From Brevibacterium sp. CS2 (GTDB taxonomy: Bacteria > Actinomycetota > Actinomycetes > Actinomycetales > Brevibacteriaceae): DNA of 64,000 nt. The notes under the pieces are model-generated. The model saw only the letters and a program-made list of their open reading frames with translations, was not told where the DNA came from and did no database searches. Shown here one piece after another: positions 48,656-57,080 of this stretch; within the stretch, counting starts at the first letter, position 1, and each line of letters begins with the position of its first letter. The DNA lies in assembly GCF_005280295.1 (NCBI RefSeq), contig NZ_CP040020.1:1860001-1924000 (forward strand), written 5' to 3'. The translations under genes and the position numbers were made by a program.

Positions 48656-49738
48656 GTGACTTCTACCGTGACTGTTCCCGTGCCCGCCATGCCGCGCAAG
48701 CGGCTGGAGCCCTCCGAGATCCGGTCCCCCGAGGGAGTGGAGAAGAAGGTGCTGCTCGCCGCCCCGCGCGGCTACTGCGCCGGGGTGGACCGCGCCGTCA
48801 TCGCCGTCGCGCGCGCGCTCGACCACTACGGCGCCCCGGTCTACGTCCGCAAGGAGATCGTCCACAACCGCCATGTCGTCGACACGCTGTCGGCCCGCGG
48901 GGCGATCTTCGTCGACGAGACCGACCAGGTGCCCGCCGGCGAGCGCGTCGTGTTCTCCGCCCACGGCGTGTCCCCGCAGGTCCACCGGGAGGCCGAGGCG
49001 CTCGGCCTGTCGACGATCGACGCGACCTGCCCGCTCGTCACCAAGGTCCACCGCGAGGCGGTCCGGTTCGCCCGCGACGGCTATTCGATACTGCTCGTCG
49101 GCCATGCCGGCCACGAGGAGGTCGAGGGCACGATGGGCGAGGCGCCGGAGCACATCACCCTCGTGCAGAACCCCGCCGAGGCGCGCACCGTGACGGTGGA
49201 GAACCCGGAGAAGCTCGTGTGGATCTCGCAGACCACCCTGAGCGTCGACGAGACCATGGAGACGGTGAACATCCTGCGCGAGCGGTTCCCTTCCCTGCAG
49301 GACCCGCCGAGCGACGACATCTGCTACGCCACCCAGAACCGCCAGGTCGCGGTGAAGAAGGTCGCCCCCGACGCCGACCTCGTGCTCGTCGTGGGCTCGG
49401 CGAACTCCTCGAACTCGGTGCGCCTCGTCGAGGTCGCGCTCGAGCACGGGGCGAAGGCCGCCCACCGCGTCGACTTCGCCCGCGAGGTCGACGAGTCCTG
49501 GTTCCACGACGTCGCGACTGTCGGTGTGACGAGCGGGGCGAGCGTCCCGGAGACCCTCGTGCAGGACCTCCTGCGCCTGCTCTCCGACTACGGCTTCGCC
49601 GCCGTGGAGGAGATCCGCACCGCGGAGGAGGACCTGATGTTCTCGCTCCCGCGCGAGCTCCGCAAGGACCTCAAGGCCGCCGGGCAGGAGACCTCGAACA
49701 AGAAGAACGGCGCCGACCGGGACCACGAGCTGCGCTGA
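48656..49738 (+). CDS. ispH: 4-hydroxy-3-methylbut-2-enyl diphosphate reductase
   Basis: 360 residues, start GTG 48656. It catalyses the last step of the non-mevalonate isoprenoid pathway, making IPP and DMAPP for uppS-type enzymes. Three cysteine ligands of the [4Fe-4S] cluster are visible in [24 protein letters not shown] and [11 protein letters not shown]. The substrate-binding histidines are in IVHNRHVV and [10 protein letters not shown], and the [10 protein letters not shown] loop is present. The length is normal, with a 25-residue N-terminal extension. In mycobacteria (Rv1110) it lies close to ychF (Rv1112); here about 7.3 kb of other genes separate them. Confidence 0.96.
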   Translation: MTSTVTVPVPAMPRKRLEPSEIRSPEGVEKKVLLAAPRGYCAGVDRAVIAVARALDHYGAPVYVRKEIVHNRHVVDTLSARGAIFVDETDQVPAGERVVFSAHGVSPQVHREAEALGLSTIDATCPLVTKVHREAVRFARDGYSILLVGHAGHEEVEGTMGEAPEHITLVQNPAEARTVTVENPEKLVWISQTTLSVDETMETVNILRERFPSLQDPPSDDICYATQNRQVAVKKVAPDADLVLVVGSANSSNSVRLVEVALEHGAKAAHRVDFAREVDESWFHDVATVGVTSGASVPETLVQDLLRLLSDYGFAAVEEIRTAEEDLMFSLPRELRKDLKAAGQETSNKKNGADRDHELR

Positions 49739-49757
49739 GTCCCGGCCCGTCCGACCC

Positions 49758-49779
49758 CGGATGAGAACGTTCTCATCCG
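49758..49779. promoter_or_regulatory. 22-base palindrome, LacI-type operator candidate
   Basis: The sequence is a perfect palindrome; its centre is ATGAGAACGTTCTCAT. The AACGTT core with symmetric arms is the usual shape of LacI-family operators. It lies 20 bases after ispH and 34 bases before a small open frame. No LacI-family gene is in the window. It is also A/T-richer than its surroundings. Confidence 0.55.
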
Positions 49780-49812
49780 CTTATCATCTGCGATTCATCG
49801 CCGGTTCATAGC

Positions 49813-50034
49813 GTGATCACGTCAAGGTCAGCCGCCGGAGCCCGTCTTTGCGCCGGATCCGGCCCCGGTGCGCAGGACGGAGCGGCCGGCTTCGCGATCT
49901 CCCCGAGCATCATGGCGGTGATCGGAGCCGTGGCCGTCGTGCTCGCTGGCCTCGCGGCCGGTGCGTTCGTTCTCATGCGGTGCCGGCGCCGGCGCACGCC
50001 CACGGGCCCAGATACCGGCACCGGCCCTGTCTGA
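49813..50034 (+). CDS. possible small membrane protein
   Basis: 73 codons from GTG 49813. The middle contains one clear hydrophobic helix (SIMAVIGAVAVVLAGLAAGAFVLM) followed by the basic cluster RCRRRR, a plausible single-pass topology with the C-terminus inside. I recognise no family and there is no good ribosome-binding site. It lies in the 359-base gap between ispH and the convergent rmuC, downstream of the palindrome at 49758. It may be a remnant or non-coding. Confidence 0.3.
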   Translation: MITSRSAAGARLCAGSGPGAQDGAAGFAISPSIMAVIGAVAVVLAGLAAGAFVLMRCRRRRTPTGPDTGTGPV

Positions 50035-50097
50035 GCGAACACCTCGGGGCCCCCGCCCACTGAACGCTCGGGCACGCACCCGGAGCTCCGCCTGCGA

Positions 50098-51282
50098 TCA
50101 CGCGCTTCGCCGGGCATCACCTCCACCCCGGCTGGGACCGCCCTCGCGCAGCTCCGGGGGAGAGGCGAGTTCGGCGGCGCTGATCCCGCGGGTCTGCCCG
50201 TCGAGCTGATCGAATGCAGCGAGCTCGTCCTGCACGACCCCGGTGGCCGGGAACTTCCGGGCGGTGACGAGGAAGCGGGACTCGAAGGAGCCGATGAACC
50301 CGTTGTACTCCGCGACGGCCTTGTCGAGGCTCCCTCCCAGACGGGTGAGCCGCTCGCTGAGCAGACCGGTGCGCTCGTAGAGCTCGCGGCCCAGCCGCAT
50401 GACCTCCTTCGCCGAAGTGCTGATCTCGTGCTGGCGCCAGTTGAGCGCGACGGTCTTGAGGAGGACGAGCAGCGTCGACGGGGAGGCAAGCACGACGTTC
50501 TTCGCCAGCGCGCGGTCGATGAGCTGCGGGTAGGCGGCCGCGGCCTCGGAGAGCAGACCGTCGGTGGGCACGAAGCACACGACGAACTCCGGGGCCGTGT
50601 CGAACAGCGCCCAGTACTCCTTGGAGGCGAGCTGGTCGACGTGGCGGAGCAGGGCACGTGCATGGTCGTCGCCCGCCCCCTGGGCCGGCGCCTCCTCCCC
50701 GGACCGCAGCCGGGCGGCGAGCGGGGTCTTCGCATCGACGACGATCGTGCCGCCGCCGGGGACGCGCACGACGAGGTCCGGGCGGGAGCCGCGTGCGCCC
50801 TCGCCGGCACTCCTCACGCTCACCTGCGTATCGAAGTCGACGTGGGGGAGCATGCCGGAGTACTCGACGATGCGGCGCAGCTGCACCTCGCCCCACGACC
50901 CCCGGGCCGCCGTCGAATGGAGGGCGGTCGACAGCCGCCCGGTGGACTCCTGCAACCGCTGGTTCTGCTCGGTGAGCGCGGCGATCTGCGTGCTCAGGCG
51001 GGTGATCTGCTCGATCCGCTCGCGGTCGTGCCGGCCGACCTCTGTGTGGAGGCTCTTGACGCCGGCGGCGAGCGGACCGACGGCGGAGGTGAGCTCGGTG
51101 GCGAGCCGGGCGTCCGCCTCGAGCGCGGCGGTGCGGTCGGTGAGGAGGCGTTCGGCGGTGCGCGCCTCGGCGAGCTGCGCTGCGTAGCCGCTGCGGGTGC
51201 GTGCGGCACCGATGAGCCAGCCGAGCGCGGCACCGGCGAGGAGGAAGAGAACTGCGGTGATGAGGAGCGCGGTGATGTCCAT
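50098..51282 (-). CDS. rmuC: DNA recombination protein RmuC
   Basis: 394 residues. An N-terminal membrane helix (about 4-26, TALLITAVLFLLAGAALGWLIGAA) precedes a coiled coil (about 35-120), then the nuclease-like RmuC domain: RGSWGEVQLRRIVEYSGML, RPDLVVRVPGGGTIVVDAKTPLAA, EYWALFDTAPEFVVCFVPTDGLLSEA and ASPSTLLVLLKTVALNWRQ. The GxW-E and D-K residues fit the PD-(D/E)XK-like fold. RmuC limits inversions at short repeats in E. coli. It is divergent from the dehydratase gene with 82 bases between. Confidence 0.92.
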   Translation of the reverse strand: MDITALLITAVLFLLAGAALGWLIGAARTRSGYAAQLAEARTAERLLTDRTAALEADARLATELTSAVGPLAAGVKSLHTEVGRHDRERIEQITRLSTQIAALTEQNQRLQESTGRLSTALHSTAARGSWGEVQLRRIVEYSGMLPHVDFDTQVSVRSAGEGARGSRPDLVVRVPGGGTIVVDAKTPLAARLRSGEEAPAQGAGDDHARALLRHVDQLASKEYWALFDTAPEFVVCFVPTDGLLSEAAAAYPQLIDRALAKNVVLASPSTLLVLLKTVALNWRQHEISTSAKEVMRLGRELYERTGLLSERLTRLGGSLDKAVAEYNGFIGSFESRFLVTARKFPATGVVQDELAAFDQLDGQTRGISAAELASPPELREGGPSRGGGDARRSA

Positions 51283-51364
51283 GCCGCAAGCGTTCCACGA
51301 GGCACGGACACGGGGCCGGATGGCAGGATGGAACCCGGGAGCACGTTCGAGAGGGGACAGCACG

Positions 51365-52333
51365 ATGAGCGGACTCGACCTCGCGGAGGTGACCGCGGCG
51401 CGCGCCCGGATCGGCGCCCACGTGCGTCCGCTCGCGGTGACGCGAGCGGACGACCACCGAGTTGCCGACGGCGCACCGTTCGAGCTCCACCTCGCCCTCG
51501 AGCACCTCCAGCACACCGGGTCATTCAAGGCCCGCGGCGCGCAGAACTTCATCCAGGCGCACCTCGAATCCGGGACCCTGCCCGCAGCAGGAGTGACGAT
51601 CGCCTCCGGCGGGAACGCCGGACTGGCCTGCGCCTGGGCGGCCCGGGAACAGGGAGTCCATGCGACGGTGTTCCTCCCTGCCACCGCACCTGCGGTGAAG
51701 GTCGAGCGCCTGCGCGGATACGGCGCGGACGTCCGGCAGATCGGAGACGAGTACGTCGAGGCGCAGGCCGCCTGCCAGGAGTCCGCCACGCGGTCCGGCG
51801 CGCTGCAGTCCCACGCCTACGATCACCGGCTCATCGCGGCCGGCGCCGGCACGCTCATGGCGGAGCTGCACGAGCAGGTCCCCGATCTCGACACCGTCGT
51901 CGTCGCGGTCGGCGGAGGCGGGCTGTTCGCCGGGGTGGCGACCGCGGCGCGGCACCTCGGCGTCCGCACGGTGGCGGTCGAACCGGAGCACTGCCGCGCG
52001 CTGTCCGCTGCCCTCGCCGCAGGCCGGCCCGTCGATGTCGCCGTGGAGTCGGTAGCGGCGGATTCCCTGGGTGCGCGCCGCATCTCCGACACGGCGCTGC
52101 AGGCGGCGCGCTCCGGTGGCGCGGTGTCGGTGCTCGTGACCGACGAGGCGATCGTCGACGCCCGGCAGCACCTGTGGGACGAGTACCGCCTCGCCGTCGA
52201 ACATGCGGCGGGCACAGCGCTCGCCGGCATCCTCAGGCCCGGCGGGTACCGGCCGGCAGCGGGGGAGAAGGTCGCCGTCGTGCTGTGCGGGGCGAACACC
52301 GATCCGAGCGATCTCATGGATCGAAATAGTTGA
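51365..52333 (+). CDS. PLP-dependent threonine/serine dehydratase-like enzyme
   Basis: 322 residues of the fold type II PLP family. The PLP lysine is in HTGSFKARGAQNF, the substrate loop is ASGGNAGLACAWAA (a variant of the usual SSGNHA), and the phosphate-binding loop is VAVGGGGLFAGVATAA. It probably deaminates serine or threonine, or acts as a racemase. The length fits the single-domain catabolic type without an ACT domain. The split LLM gene begins 24 bases after its stop, so the two could once have formed a transcription unit. Confidence 0.88.
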   Translation: MSGLDLAEVTAARARIGAHVRPLAVTRADDHRVADGAPFELHLALEHLQHTGSFKARGAQNFIQAHLESGTLPAAGVTIASGGNAGLACAWAAREQGVHATVFLPATAPAVKVERLRGYGADVRQIGDEYVEAQAACQESATRSGALQSHAYDHRLIAAGAGTLMAELHEQVPDLDTVVVAVGGGGLFAGVATAARHLGVRTVAVEPEHCRALSAALAAGRPVDVAVESVAADSLGARRISDTALQAARSGGAVSVLVTDEAIVDARQHLWDEYRLAVEHAAGTALAGILRPGGYRPAAGEKVAVVLCGANTDPSDLMDRNS

Positions 52334-52357
52334 ACTCGCAACCATGTTGGGACGGGC

Positions 52358-52609
52358 ATGAAGGCTTTCGGATTCCTCAGCTTCGGCCACTACGGGCACG
52401 GTCGCGGACCCGGCGACCCCGACGCCGCCGCGATGCTCCGCGACTCCGTGGAGATCGCAGTCGGGGCCGATGAGATCGGTGTCAACGGCGCGTGCTTCCG
52501 CGTCCACCACTTCGCCCGCCAGTCGGCGTCCCCGATGCCTCTGCTCGCAGCGATCGCAGCACGCACCTCGGCGATCGAGGTGGGCACCGGCGTCATCGAT
52601 ATGCGCTAC
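52358..52609 (+). pseudogene. LLM-class flavin oxidoreductase, 5' fragment (interrupted gene)
   Basis: 84 codons from ATG 52358 encode the start of a bacterial luciferase-like monooxygenase: MKAFGFLSFGHYGHG, VEIAVGADEIGVNGACFRVHHFA and IEVGTGVIDMRY. After Tyr84 (TAC 52607-52609) the sequence changes to a type III Res fragment in the same frame. The remaining LLM sequence resumes at 56159 with ENPLYLAEEAAALDLLSGG. Joined across the insert, the two parts give a protein of about 350 residues, normal for this family. The base composition is like that of the neighbouring core genes. Confidence 0.88.
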
Positions 52610-52915
52610 CAGGACCGCCACGGTGATTGGCGAACATTGCGCCCGGACTTCCTGTTCTTCATCGATAGCGATGAGGGTGTGCAGGCGAACATCGTCGACC
52701 CGCACGGCGCGTGGCTTCCCGATGCGCTGGCAAAGCTCCGGGGCATGGCCCGGTTCGCTGAGGTGTACGGCGACAGATTCCATCGGATCGAGTCGATCTC
52801 ACGTATTGACGGCATGCTGCGTATCCTGGACTTCACGCTTCCGGAAGTCCGTGCTGGGGTGCTGGATGCCATCGATGCGGACAATGTCTACCGAGATTCC
52901 TCGGTCGAGTACTGA
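52610..52915 (+). pseudogene. C-terminal remnant of a type III restriction (Res) subunit
   Basis: 101 codons, open in frame with the LLM fragment upstream. The sequence WRTLRPDFLFFIDSDEGVQ, ANIVDPHGAWLPDALAKLRG, MARFAEVYGDRFHRIESIS and DGMLRILDFTLPEVRAGVLD resembles the C-terminal end of type III/DEAD-box restriction subunits. The helicase and nuclease parts are absent. The matching Mod gene fragment lies 8.3 kb downstream on the same strand (61230), so a single mod-res locus may have been rearranged. The family call is from memory of the pattern. Confidence 0.6.
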
Positions 52916-52931
52916 AAGTAGGAAGAGGCAG

Positions 52932-53432
52932 ATGACCAAGGGGAACGCCGATCAGAGCAACGCCGTATGGCAACGGATTAGCGAGACAGCCGAGGCTCAT
53001 CCTCGCTTTGACCGTCTTCGCATCCACGTTTCTGCGATCACGGACGAGCTAGCCACACGGGAAGTTTTCGACTATGTCGACGGGGACTGGGTGCTCTCGG
53101 ATCGTGCTTGGACCGATTGGATTTTCGCCGGGGAGGACGACAAGTACTTGGACGGTCAGCCCAAGAAGAAGTTCTGGGACCGTGAAACCCCCAAGTGGCT
53201 GGACTACTTACTCCTCTTCGTGATCCTCGGCCTCGCCGGATGGGTGTCGTACGCAGTTGGAAAGGCGCAACAAGACGTCGGCGCCGGGCTGGGGCTCTTC
53301 TTGACGTCCCTGGGCTTGGTGCTCTCCCTAGCAACGCGTCACTGGAAGAAGTTCGAAGTCCCCGTCTATTACATCGGGCTCCTTCTGGGCTTAGGTGGAC
53401 TGGCTGCAACGCTGATCAGCCTTGTCTCGTAG
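52932..53432 (+). CDS. hypothetical membrane protein of the insert
   Basis: 166 residues from ATG 52932, with AGGAAGAGG upstream. A soluble, helical N-terminal 95 residues (WQRISETAEAHPRFDRLRIHVSAITDEL, then DWIFAGEDDKYLDG) is followed by two close transmembrane helices: YLLLFVILGLAGWVSYAVG and a pair around GLGLFLTSLGLVLSLA and VYYIGLLLGLGGLAATLISL. I know no family. Soluble N-terminus plus C-terminal hairpin is the layout of some defence-associated membrane effectors. It follows the Res remnant by 16 bases. The 246 bases after it are non-coding and AT-richer. Confidence 0.75.
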   Translation: MTKGNADQSNAVWQRISETAEAHPRFDRLRIHVSAITDELATREVFDYVDGDWVLSDRAWTDWIFAGEDDKYLDGQPKKKFWDRETPKWLDYLLLFVILGLAGWVSYAVGKAQQDVGAGLGLFLTSLGLVLSLATRHWKKFEVPVYYIGLLLGLGGLAATLISLVS

Positions 53433-53678
53433 CGATGATCAAAGGTCCGCTCGGCCACGACGGCGAGTCATACCGCACCTGTTCAGCGTTCGGTTGAGAT
53501 TGCGAGCCTGAGCCGGTACCTGCAGACATTTGGATGCGGATCGCATTTACGCGCCTTGTCCACGGCGTGCACGCGGTGATCGATCCAATCAAACGCCGGC
53601 GGTGACCGCAGCGCCGCCATGGGTTCGCGATATGCTCAACTCACCTGCCCGTGCATCTGCTGGTGGAAGGATGGCCGC

Positions 53679-54698
53679 ATGAAGAAGATCGGATTCCTGT
53701 CCTTCGGGCACTGGACACCCAGCCCGCATTCCGCCGCGCGCACTGCGTCCGACGCGCTGCTCCAGAGCATCGATCTTGCGGTCGCAGCCGAAGAGCTGGG
53801 CGCCGACGGTGCGTACTTCCGCGTCCATCATTTCGCGAACCAGCTGGGCGCGCCGTTCCCGCTGCTGTCTGCCGTGGGCGCCAAGACCGAGCGGATTGAG
53901 ATCGGTACCGGGGTTGTGGATATGCGTTACGTCAATCCTCTGGCCTTCGTCGAAGATGCCGGCGCAACAGACTTGATCTCCGGCGGCAGGCTTCAGCTCG
54001 GGATCTCGCGTGGCTCACCTGAGCAGGTCATCGACGGGTGGCGCTACTTCGGCTTCGAGCCGGCCGCAGGCGAGTCCGATGCAGACATGGCGCGTGCGCA
54101 CACGGCAACGACTCTCGAGTTCCTGAAGGGCGAGGGGTTCGCCCAGCCGAGCCCGCGGCCCATGTTCCCGAATCCTCCCGGCCTGTTGCGTCTGGAGCCG
54201 TTCTCGGAGGGATTGCGCGAGCGCATCTGGTGGGGTGCGGGGTCGAACGCCACTGCTCGCTGGGCGGCGAAGCAGGGGATGAACCTCATGTCTTCGACGC
54301 TGAAGGACGACGAGACGGGCGAGCCCTTCCACGTTCAGCAGGCGAAGCAGATCCGAACGTTCCGCGAGGAGTGGACCGAAGCTGGACACGAGCACGAGCC
54401 TCGGGTCTCTGTCAGCCGCAGCATCTTCGCGTTGGTCAACGACACTGACCGCGCGTACTTCGGTGTGAACCGCGAGAAGTCGGACCAGGTCGGCATGATC
54501 GACAACACGCGCTCGGTGTTCGGTCGCAGCTACGCCGCTGAGCCCGACGCACTGATCGATGAGCTGTGGAGGGATGAGGCTGTTGCTGAAGCCGACACCC
54601 TCCTCCTGACGGTGCCCAACCAGCTGGGAGTCGAGTACAACGCACACGTGATCGAGAGCATTCTTTTGCACGTAGCGCCCGGGCTCGGTTGGCGATGA
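53679..54698 (+). CDS. intact LLM-class flavin-dependent oxidoreductase (insert copy)
   Basis: 339 residues, a complete luciferase-like monooxygenase: MKKIGFLSFGHW, AAEELGADGAYFRVHHFANQ, IEIGTGVVDMRYVNPLAFVEDAGATDLISGG, RLQLGISRGSPEQ, ERIWWGAGSNATARWAAKQGMNLMSSTL and VSRSIFALVNDTDRAYF. These enzymes use reduced flavin to oxidise or reduce small substrates. It is a diverged paralogue of the gene the insert interrupts; by eye about half the aligned residues are identical. The ApeA-like gene starts 20 bases after its stop, which suggests a two-gene unit. Its GC is lower than that of the core genes. Confidence 0.9.
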   Translation: MKKIGFLSFGHWTPSPHSAARTASDALLQSIDLAVAAEELGADGAYFRVHHFANQLGAPFPLLSAVGAKTERIEIGTGVVDMRYVNPLAFVEDAGATDLISGGRLQLGISRGSPEQVIDGWRYFGFEPAAGESDADMARAHTATTLEFLKGEGFAQPSPRPMFPNPPGLLRLEPFSEGLRERIWWGAGSNATARWAAKQGMNLMSSTLKDDETGEPFHVQQAKQIRTFREEWTEAGHEHEPRVSVSRSIFALVNDTDRAYFGVNREKSDQVGMIDNTRSVFGRSYAAEPDALIDELWRDEAVAEADTLLLTVPNQLGVEYNAHVIESILLHVAPGLGWR

Positions 54699-54717
54699 AC
54701 CACTGTGAGGGGCGGCC

Positions 54718-56055
54718 GTGGCGAAGAATGAGCTGACCCTCGGTGAGCCCCGGCTCGGCTGGTTCGTCGACGGAGACGCGAGCACAGACCACCTGGCGGT
54801 GATGCTCCGCGACACCGGAACAGCCATCGAGCTTGTTCTGCCGTTGAAGGGGATGTTCTCAACAGACGATCCCTACAGCCGGTGGTGGTCGTCTGGCATT
54901 CACTTCGGGGACGATCCGGATCGAACCGAGCACAGCTACAAGCCACCACGGGTCCTCATGGTGGAGGACTCACAGGGGGCGGTCGTGCTGGTCGGGTGCC
55001 GATCGGCTGGGTCGTCGTCGCGTATGCACGTCGGCCAAGGGCACATCGTGGCGAATTTTGCGGTGCTCGGCGGGAGCCATCTTCGTTACGAGAAGGTCAA
55101 TGGGCTGCGTACAGACATCCCAGCGCTGGCAGCTTGGACTCGCATGAGCAGCATGGAAGTCAGCACCACGACTTCCCGCAACAATCGCATCCAATCAGTG
55201 CAGATGAAGTTGACCAACGCGGAACCGGTCCCCCTTGCGCGGCCACTGAACCTGGTCATGCGATCCAGCTGGCATACCGAGCGCCCCAGGGGCGGCTTCG
55301 TTGCATACGAGGGAGTCGAGCTTGAGACGCTGGTCGATCGCCCGCGGAGTTGGAGCGATCACCTGGCTGTGCACTCCGCCATCCTTGAGCTGGTGTCGAT
55401 CGCCGGGTGGAAGCCGTTCGGTATCGAAGATGCGACGGTGCACCGAGCCGATGACCCCCTGCGGAGCATCGCGGGAGGTGTACTCGGTGAGCGATGGCTC
55501 TCGGTGGCGACTCATCGGCTGCCGGAGCATAAGCCCTGGAAGAGGGACCCAAGTTTCCTCTTCCCCTATAACGAGATCGGGCCGCGGGGAGTGGCTCGGT
55601 GGCTCAAGCTGCGCCGGGCCTACGGTCAGGTCGTGAAGTCCATGATCAATATTCTCCGCTCGAGTAGCCAATGGGGTGATTCGAGCGTGGTCCAGAGCGG
55701 TATCGCGCTGGAGGCGCTCGGCTACCTCATCGATGTCAACAAGAACGACGGGGCGAGCCTCAACCGGCGTAAGCAAATGAACTTCAAGCCCGGGCTCCGA
55801 GTCATCTTGGCCGACATGAAGATCCATCCGCTGGTGGACGTGGACGACTGGATCGAACGTGCGGACGCGGCCTACATGAGCGCGAAGCATCCCGACCGGG
55901 CGGCTCTCGACTCGCTGGAAGTGCTGAACACCCTTAGGGAGAACCTCCTGGTGTTGCGGTTCTGGGTCGCGCTTGAACTCGGGGCCAAGCCCAAGTCGCT
56001 CATGGCTGGTCTCGAGACCGACCGCCTCGGCAGCGAGTTTGTCCCGGCCGAGTAA
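54718..56055 (+). CDS. ApeA-like HEPN-domain protein
   Basis: 445 residues from GTG 54718. The N-terminal half (about 20-300) is beta-rich and matches the ApeA N-terminal domain layout (GWFVDGDASTDHLAVML, RVLMVEDSQGAVVLVG, VSTTTSRNNRIQSVQMKLT). The C-terminal part (about 300-430) is a helical HEPN-type domain with GIALEALGYLIDVNK and the motif AAYMSAKHPDRAALDS, K390-H391, followed by LRFWVALELG. HEPN domains often act as RNases, and ApeA protects E. coli against phage by abortive infection. That this protein is defensive is inference. The usual R-x4-6-H triad is not exact here. Confidence 0.75.
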   Translation: MAKNELTLGEPRLGWFVDGDASTDHLAVMLRDTGTAIELVLPLKGMFSTDDPYSRWWSSGIHFGDDPDRTEHSYKPPRVLMVEDSQGAVVLVGCRSAGSSSRMHVGQGHIVANFAVLGGSHLRYEKVNGLRTDIPALAAWTRMSSMEVSTTTSRNNRIQSVQMKLTNAEPVPLARPLNLVMRSSWHTERPRGGFVAYEGVELETLVDRPRSWSDHLAVHSAILELVSIAGWKPFGIEDATVHRADDPLRSIAGGVLGERWLSVATHRLPEHKPWKRDPSFLFPYNEIGPRGVARWLKLRRAYGQVVKSMINILRSSSQWGDSSVVQSGIALEALGYLIDVNKNDGASLNRRKQMNFKPGLRVILADMKIHPLVDVDDWIERADAAYMSAKHPDRAALDSLEVLNTLRENLLVLRFWVALELGAKPKSLMAGLETDRLGSEFVPAE

Positions 56056-56158
56056 GCGTCCGTCCAGCTAAGGGGAACGGGCGGTCTCGTCGCGACCTTG
56101 GAGGATGCAGGGCAACGCGGTCCATAGTATCTGGTGTCACAAAGCGATGTTCTCGTAC

Positions 56159-56959
56159 GAGAACCCGCTGTACCTCGCCGAGGAGGCGGCCGCCCTTGAC
56201 CTGCTGTCCGGCGGCCGGGTGGCCCTCGGCGTGAGCCGCGGATCACCGGAGCCCGCGCTGCGCGGCTGGGAGGCGTTCGGCTACAACGGGTCGACCGACC
56301 CGCGCGGGGCGGACCTCGCGCGGGAGAAGTTCGATCTGTTCATGCGTGCGGTGCGCGGCGAGGGGATCGCCGAGGCAGACCCCGAGCAGTTCGGCCGCAC
56401 CGGGAGGCTCCGCGTCGAACCCCATTCCCCGGGTTTGGCGAGCCGGATCTGGTGGGGTGCGGGATCGCGGGAGACCGCCGCATGGGCCGGCGCCCAGGGC
56501 GTCAACCTCATGAGCTCGACCCTGCTCACCGAGGCGACCGGGGATGCGTTCGCCGACCTCCAGGCCGAGCAGATCGCACTGTTCCGCGAGGCGTGGCGGG
56601 AGGCCGGTCATACCGGGGCCCCGCGGGTGTCGGTGAGCCGGAGCATCTTCCCCGTCGTCAACGAGAACGACCGGCTGCACTTCGGCCTGCGCGGCCAGGG
56701 GGCGGCGGACCAGATCGGCGTCATCGACGGCTTCCGCTCGACCTTCGGCAAGACCTACGCCGCCGAGCCGGACGCCCTCGTCGAGCAGCTGCGAGCCGAT
56801 GCCGCGGTGCAGGCGGCCGACACGGTGATGCTCACGATCCCCAGCCAGCTCGGGGTCGACTTCAACCTCCGCATCCTCGAGGCGTTCGCCGAGCACGTGG
56901 CGCCTGCGCTCGGCTGGGAGCCGAACACGCAGGGCCCGGTGCAGGGCGACCCGGTCTGA
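56159..56959 (+). pseudogene. LLM-class flavin oxidoreductase, 3' fragment
   Basis: 267 codons that continue the LLM gene begun at 52358. They start ENPLYLAEEAAALDLLSGGRVALGVSRGSPEPALRGW and include ASRIWWGAGSRETAAWAGAQGVNLMSSTLL, VSVSRSIFPVVNENDRLHF and the C-terminal LGVDFNLRILEAFAEHVAPALGWEP. The frame is open from ATG 56105, but residues before 56159 are insert-derived (CHKAMFSY). Without the first 84 residues, the flavin-binding barrel strand is missing and activity is unlikely. Codon use is again core-like. Confidence 0.86.
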
Positions 56960-57066
56960 GCCTCACCCCTCGCGGGCTCCAGTTCCGGCCGGGTGCGCAC
57001 CGGGGACCGGTGGTGCCCTGAGCCCACCCGGTCGCAGGGCGGTGTCAAGGACGGAGCGGGCCCGGC

Positions 57067-57072
57067 TAGACT
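57067..57072 (+). promoter_or_regulatory. putative -10 element of ychF (TAGACT), with weak -35 TGTCAA
   Basis: TAGACT ends eight bases before GTG 57081, and TGTCAA lies at 57043-57048, 18 bases upstream. The transcript would begin at or near the start codon. This is the only promoter I can see for the whole chain of overlapping genes from ychF to mod. Confidence 0.5.
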
Positions 57073-57080
57073 GGGTGACC

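Larger units (their letters stand above)
52610..56158. mobile_element. foreign insert splitting the LLM gene
   Basis: About 3.55 kb separates the two halves of the LLM gene. A TAC triplet occurs at both junctions (52607-52609 and 56156-56158), possibly a short target duplication or chance. The insert has lower GC than its flanks. It holds a Res remnant, a membrane protein, an intact LLM paralogue and an ApeA-like protein. I see no transposase, recombinase or clear terminal inverted repeats, so the mechanism is unknown. Confidence 0.72.

Noticed and set aside
52610..56158. The LLM insert as a standard transposon
   Set aside because: No transposase or recombinase and no terminal inverted repeats could be found at the junctions.
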